Origin: Sulfurovum sp.
GTDB taxonomy: Bacteria; Campylobacterota; Campylobacteria; Campylobacterales; Sulfurovaceae
Direction of reading: 5' to 3'
NCBI GenBank assembly: GCA_026983895.1
Contig: JALSTF010000123.1
Span: forward strand, 1-13,043
DNA: 13,043 nt
Shown: positions 12,201-13,043 of the stretch, piece after piece
Layout of the letters: each line of letters starts with the position of its first letter
Position numbering within the stretch: position 1 is the stretch's first letter
Program-made: the position numbers and the translations under genes
The notes under the pieces: generated by a model
Databases searched by the model: none
Told to the model about the DNA's origin: nothing
What the model saw: only the letters and a program-made list of their open reading frames with translations

Positions 12201-13043
12201 ATGAAAAATAAGATCGATGTCGTCAAAACGCTTCTGGATGCCCTGCCGTTCATCAAGAAATTTTCCAATGAAAAGATCGTTATCAAATATGGCGGGGCTG
12301 CCCAGACCAGCAGCGCACTCAAAGAACAGTTCGCGCAGGATATCGTTCTGCTGCATCTGGTAGGTATGAAACCCATTATCGTGCATGGCGGAGGCAAGAG
12401 TATCACCCAGCTTTTGGCTGACCTTGGTGTGGATACGACGTTCGTGGACGGGCAGCGGGTAACAAGCAAAGAGGTCATGCGTATTGTGGAGATGGTCCTC
12501 TCCGGTGAGATCAACAAAGAGATCGTCTCTCTGTTGGACAATCACGGCACCAAAGCGATCGGAATTTCCGGCAAGGATGGAGGTTTCCTCAAAGGGATGC
12601 CCAAGGATTTTGAGCATTTCGGCTATACGGGGCTGATAGAGGATATCGACACAGAGATCGTGGAGAACATTATAGAAGATGGTGCCGTACCGGTCATTGC
12701 CCCCATCGCAGGCAGCAATGTCATTGGCCATCCCGGTTTCAACATCAATGCCGATCTGGCGGCCAGCCGTATTGCCGTGGCACTCGAAGCCCGCAAAGTA
12801 CTCTTTCTTACAGACACTCCGGGTGTATTGAACAAAGAGATGGAGCTCATCACCAACCTGAGCATTGAACAGACCGAGGCGCTGAAAGAAGATGGTACGA
12901 TACAGGGAGGCATGGTCCCCAAAGTGGATGCCTGTATCGAGGCGCTCCGGGGCGGTGTCAAGAAGGCACATATCATCGACGGACGTGTGGAACATTCGCT
13001 TCTGTTGGAGATCCTGACCAGTTCAGGTGTGGGAACCTGTATA
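12201..13043 (+). CDS. argB: N-acetylglutamate kinase ArgB (3' end outside window)
   Basis: ArgB phosphorylates N-acetylglutamate in the second step of arginine synthesis. The frame is open from the ATG at 12201 to the window end, 281 codons, and the family is about 280-300 residues, so only a short tail is missing. Visible motifs are IVIKYGGAAQ near 26-35, VHGGGKSI near 61-68, GFNINADLAA, LTDTPGV, and GGMVPKVDAC near the end. The N-terminal helix (MKNKIDVVKTLLDALPFIKKF) is the kind found in arginine-inhibited hexameric enzymes, so feedback inhibition is possible but not shown. AAGG lies 10 nt before the ATG. It directly follows lpxK on the same strand. Confidence 0.96.
   Translation, partial: MKNKIDVVKTLLDALPFIKKFSNEKIVIKYGGAAQTSSALKEQFAQDIVLLHLVGMKPIIVHGGGKSITQLLADLGVDTTFVDGQRVTSKEVMRIVEMVLSGEINKEIVSLLDNHGTKAIGISGKDGGFLKGMPKDFEHFGYTGLIEDIDTEIVENIIEDGAVPVIAPIAGSNVIGHPGFNINADLAASRIAVALEARKVLFLTDTPGVLNKEMELITNLSIEQTEALKEDGTIQGGMVPKVDACIEALRGGVKKAHIIDGRVEHSLLLEILTSSGVGTCI

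Noticed and set aside
1..13043. Mobile element, CRISPR array or RNA gene
   Set aside because: No transposase or integrase motifs, no regularly spaced direct repeats with unique spacers, and no cloverleaf or rRNA-like stretches were seen on either strand.

Overview
The window looks like a chromosome segment from a free-living, hydrogen-oxidising member of the Campylobacterota, probably close to Sulfurovum or Sulfurimonas. The evidence is protein-level resemblance: a HypA with the Helicobacter-like N-terminus MHEYSVV, and an orphan response regulator whose C-terminus closely matches Helicobacter HsrA (HP1043). The order of lpxK, a DUF455 ferritin-like gene and argB, the compact spacing and the moderate GC content also fit. 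The exact genus is inference.

Region 1 (1-3577, + strand) is the end of a [NiFe]-hydrogenase maturation operon. It holds the C-terminal part of hypE, then hypX (a two-domain CO-producing maturase), which overlaps hypA. A 184-bp spacer rich in repeats and hairpins follows, then a DUF695/RraB two-domain protein.

Region 2 (3601-7924, - strand) is a nitrogen-sensing block read right to left. It begins with a shortened NtrC-like Fis-type regulator, which overlaps a PAS protein resembling a kinase-dead NtrB. These are followed by the ammonium transporter amtB, two P-II genes (glnK, glnB) and, 2 nt after the second P-II gene, a hydrogenase maturation protease. The block therefore joins ammonium sensing to hydrogenase maturation. 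The two regulators have lost the residues expected for a classical NtrB/NtrC phosphorelay. A 17-bp palindrome, TGATTA-N5-TAATCA, occurs once in front of the regulator gene and once in front of amtB. It has the same 6-5-6 geometry as the classical NtrC site but different arms. Together these suggest a rewired, phosphorylation-independent and possibly sigma54-independent nitrogen control circuit, and this is the most interesting signal in the window.

Region 3 (about 8000-9763, + strand) has a free-standing DUF234 (PD-(D/E)XK-like) protein lacking the usual ATPase half and apparently starting at a non-standard ATA codon. It is followed by the HsrA-like regulator.

Region 4 (9836-13043) has a glyoxalase II-like metallo-beta-lactamase-fold hydrolase on the - strand. 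Only 16 bp away and divergent is a + strand operon of DUF455, lpxK (lipid A 4'-kinase) and argB (N-acetylglutamate kinase, cut by the window end). The DUF455 gene may give a leaderless mRNA. I saw no tRNA, rRNA, CRISPR array, transposase or phage gene. No gene-free stretch exceeds 300 bases; the longest are about 100 to 185 bp.
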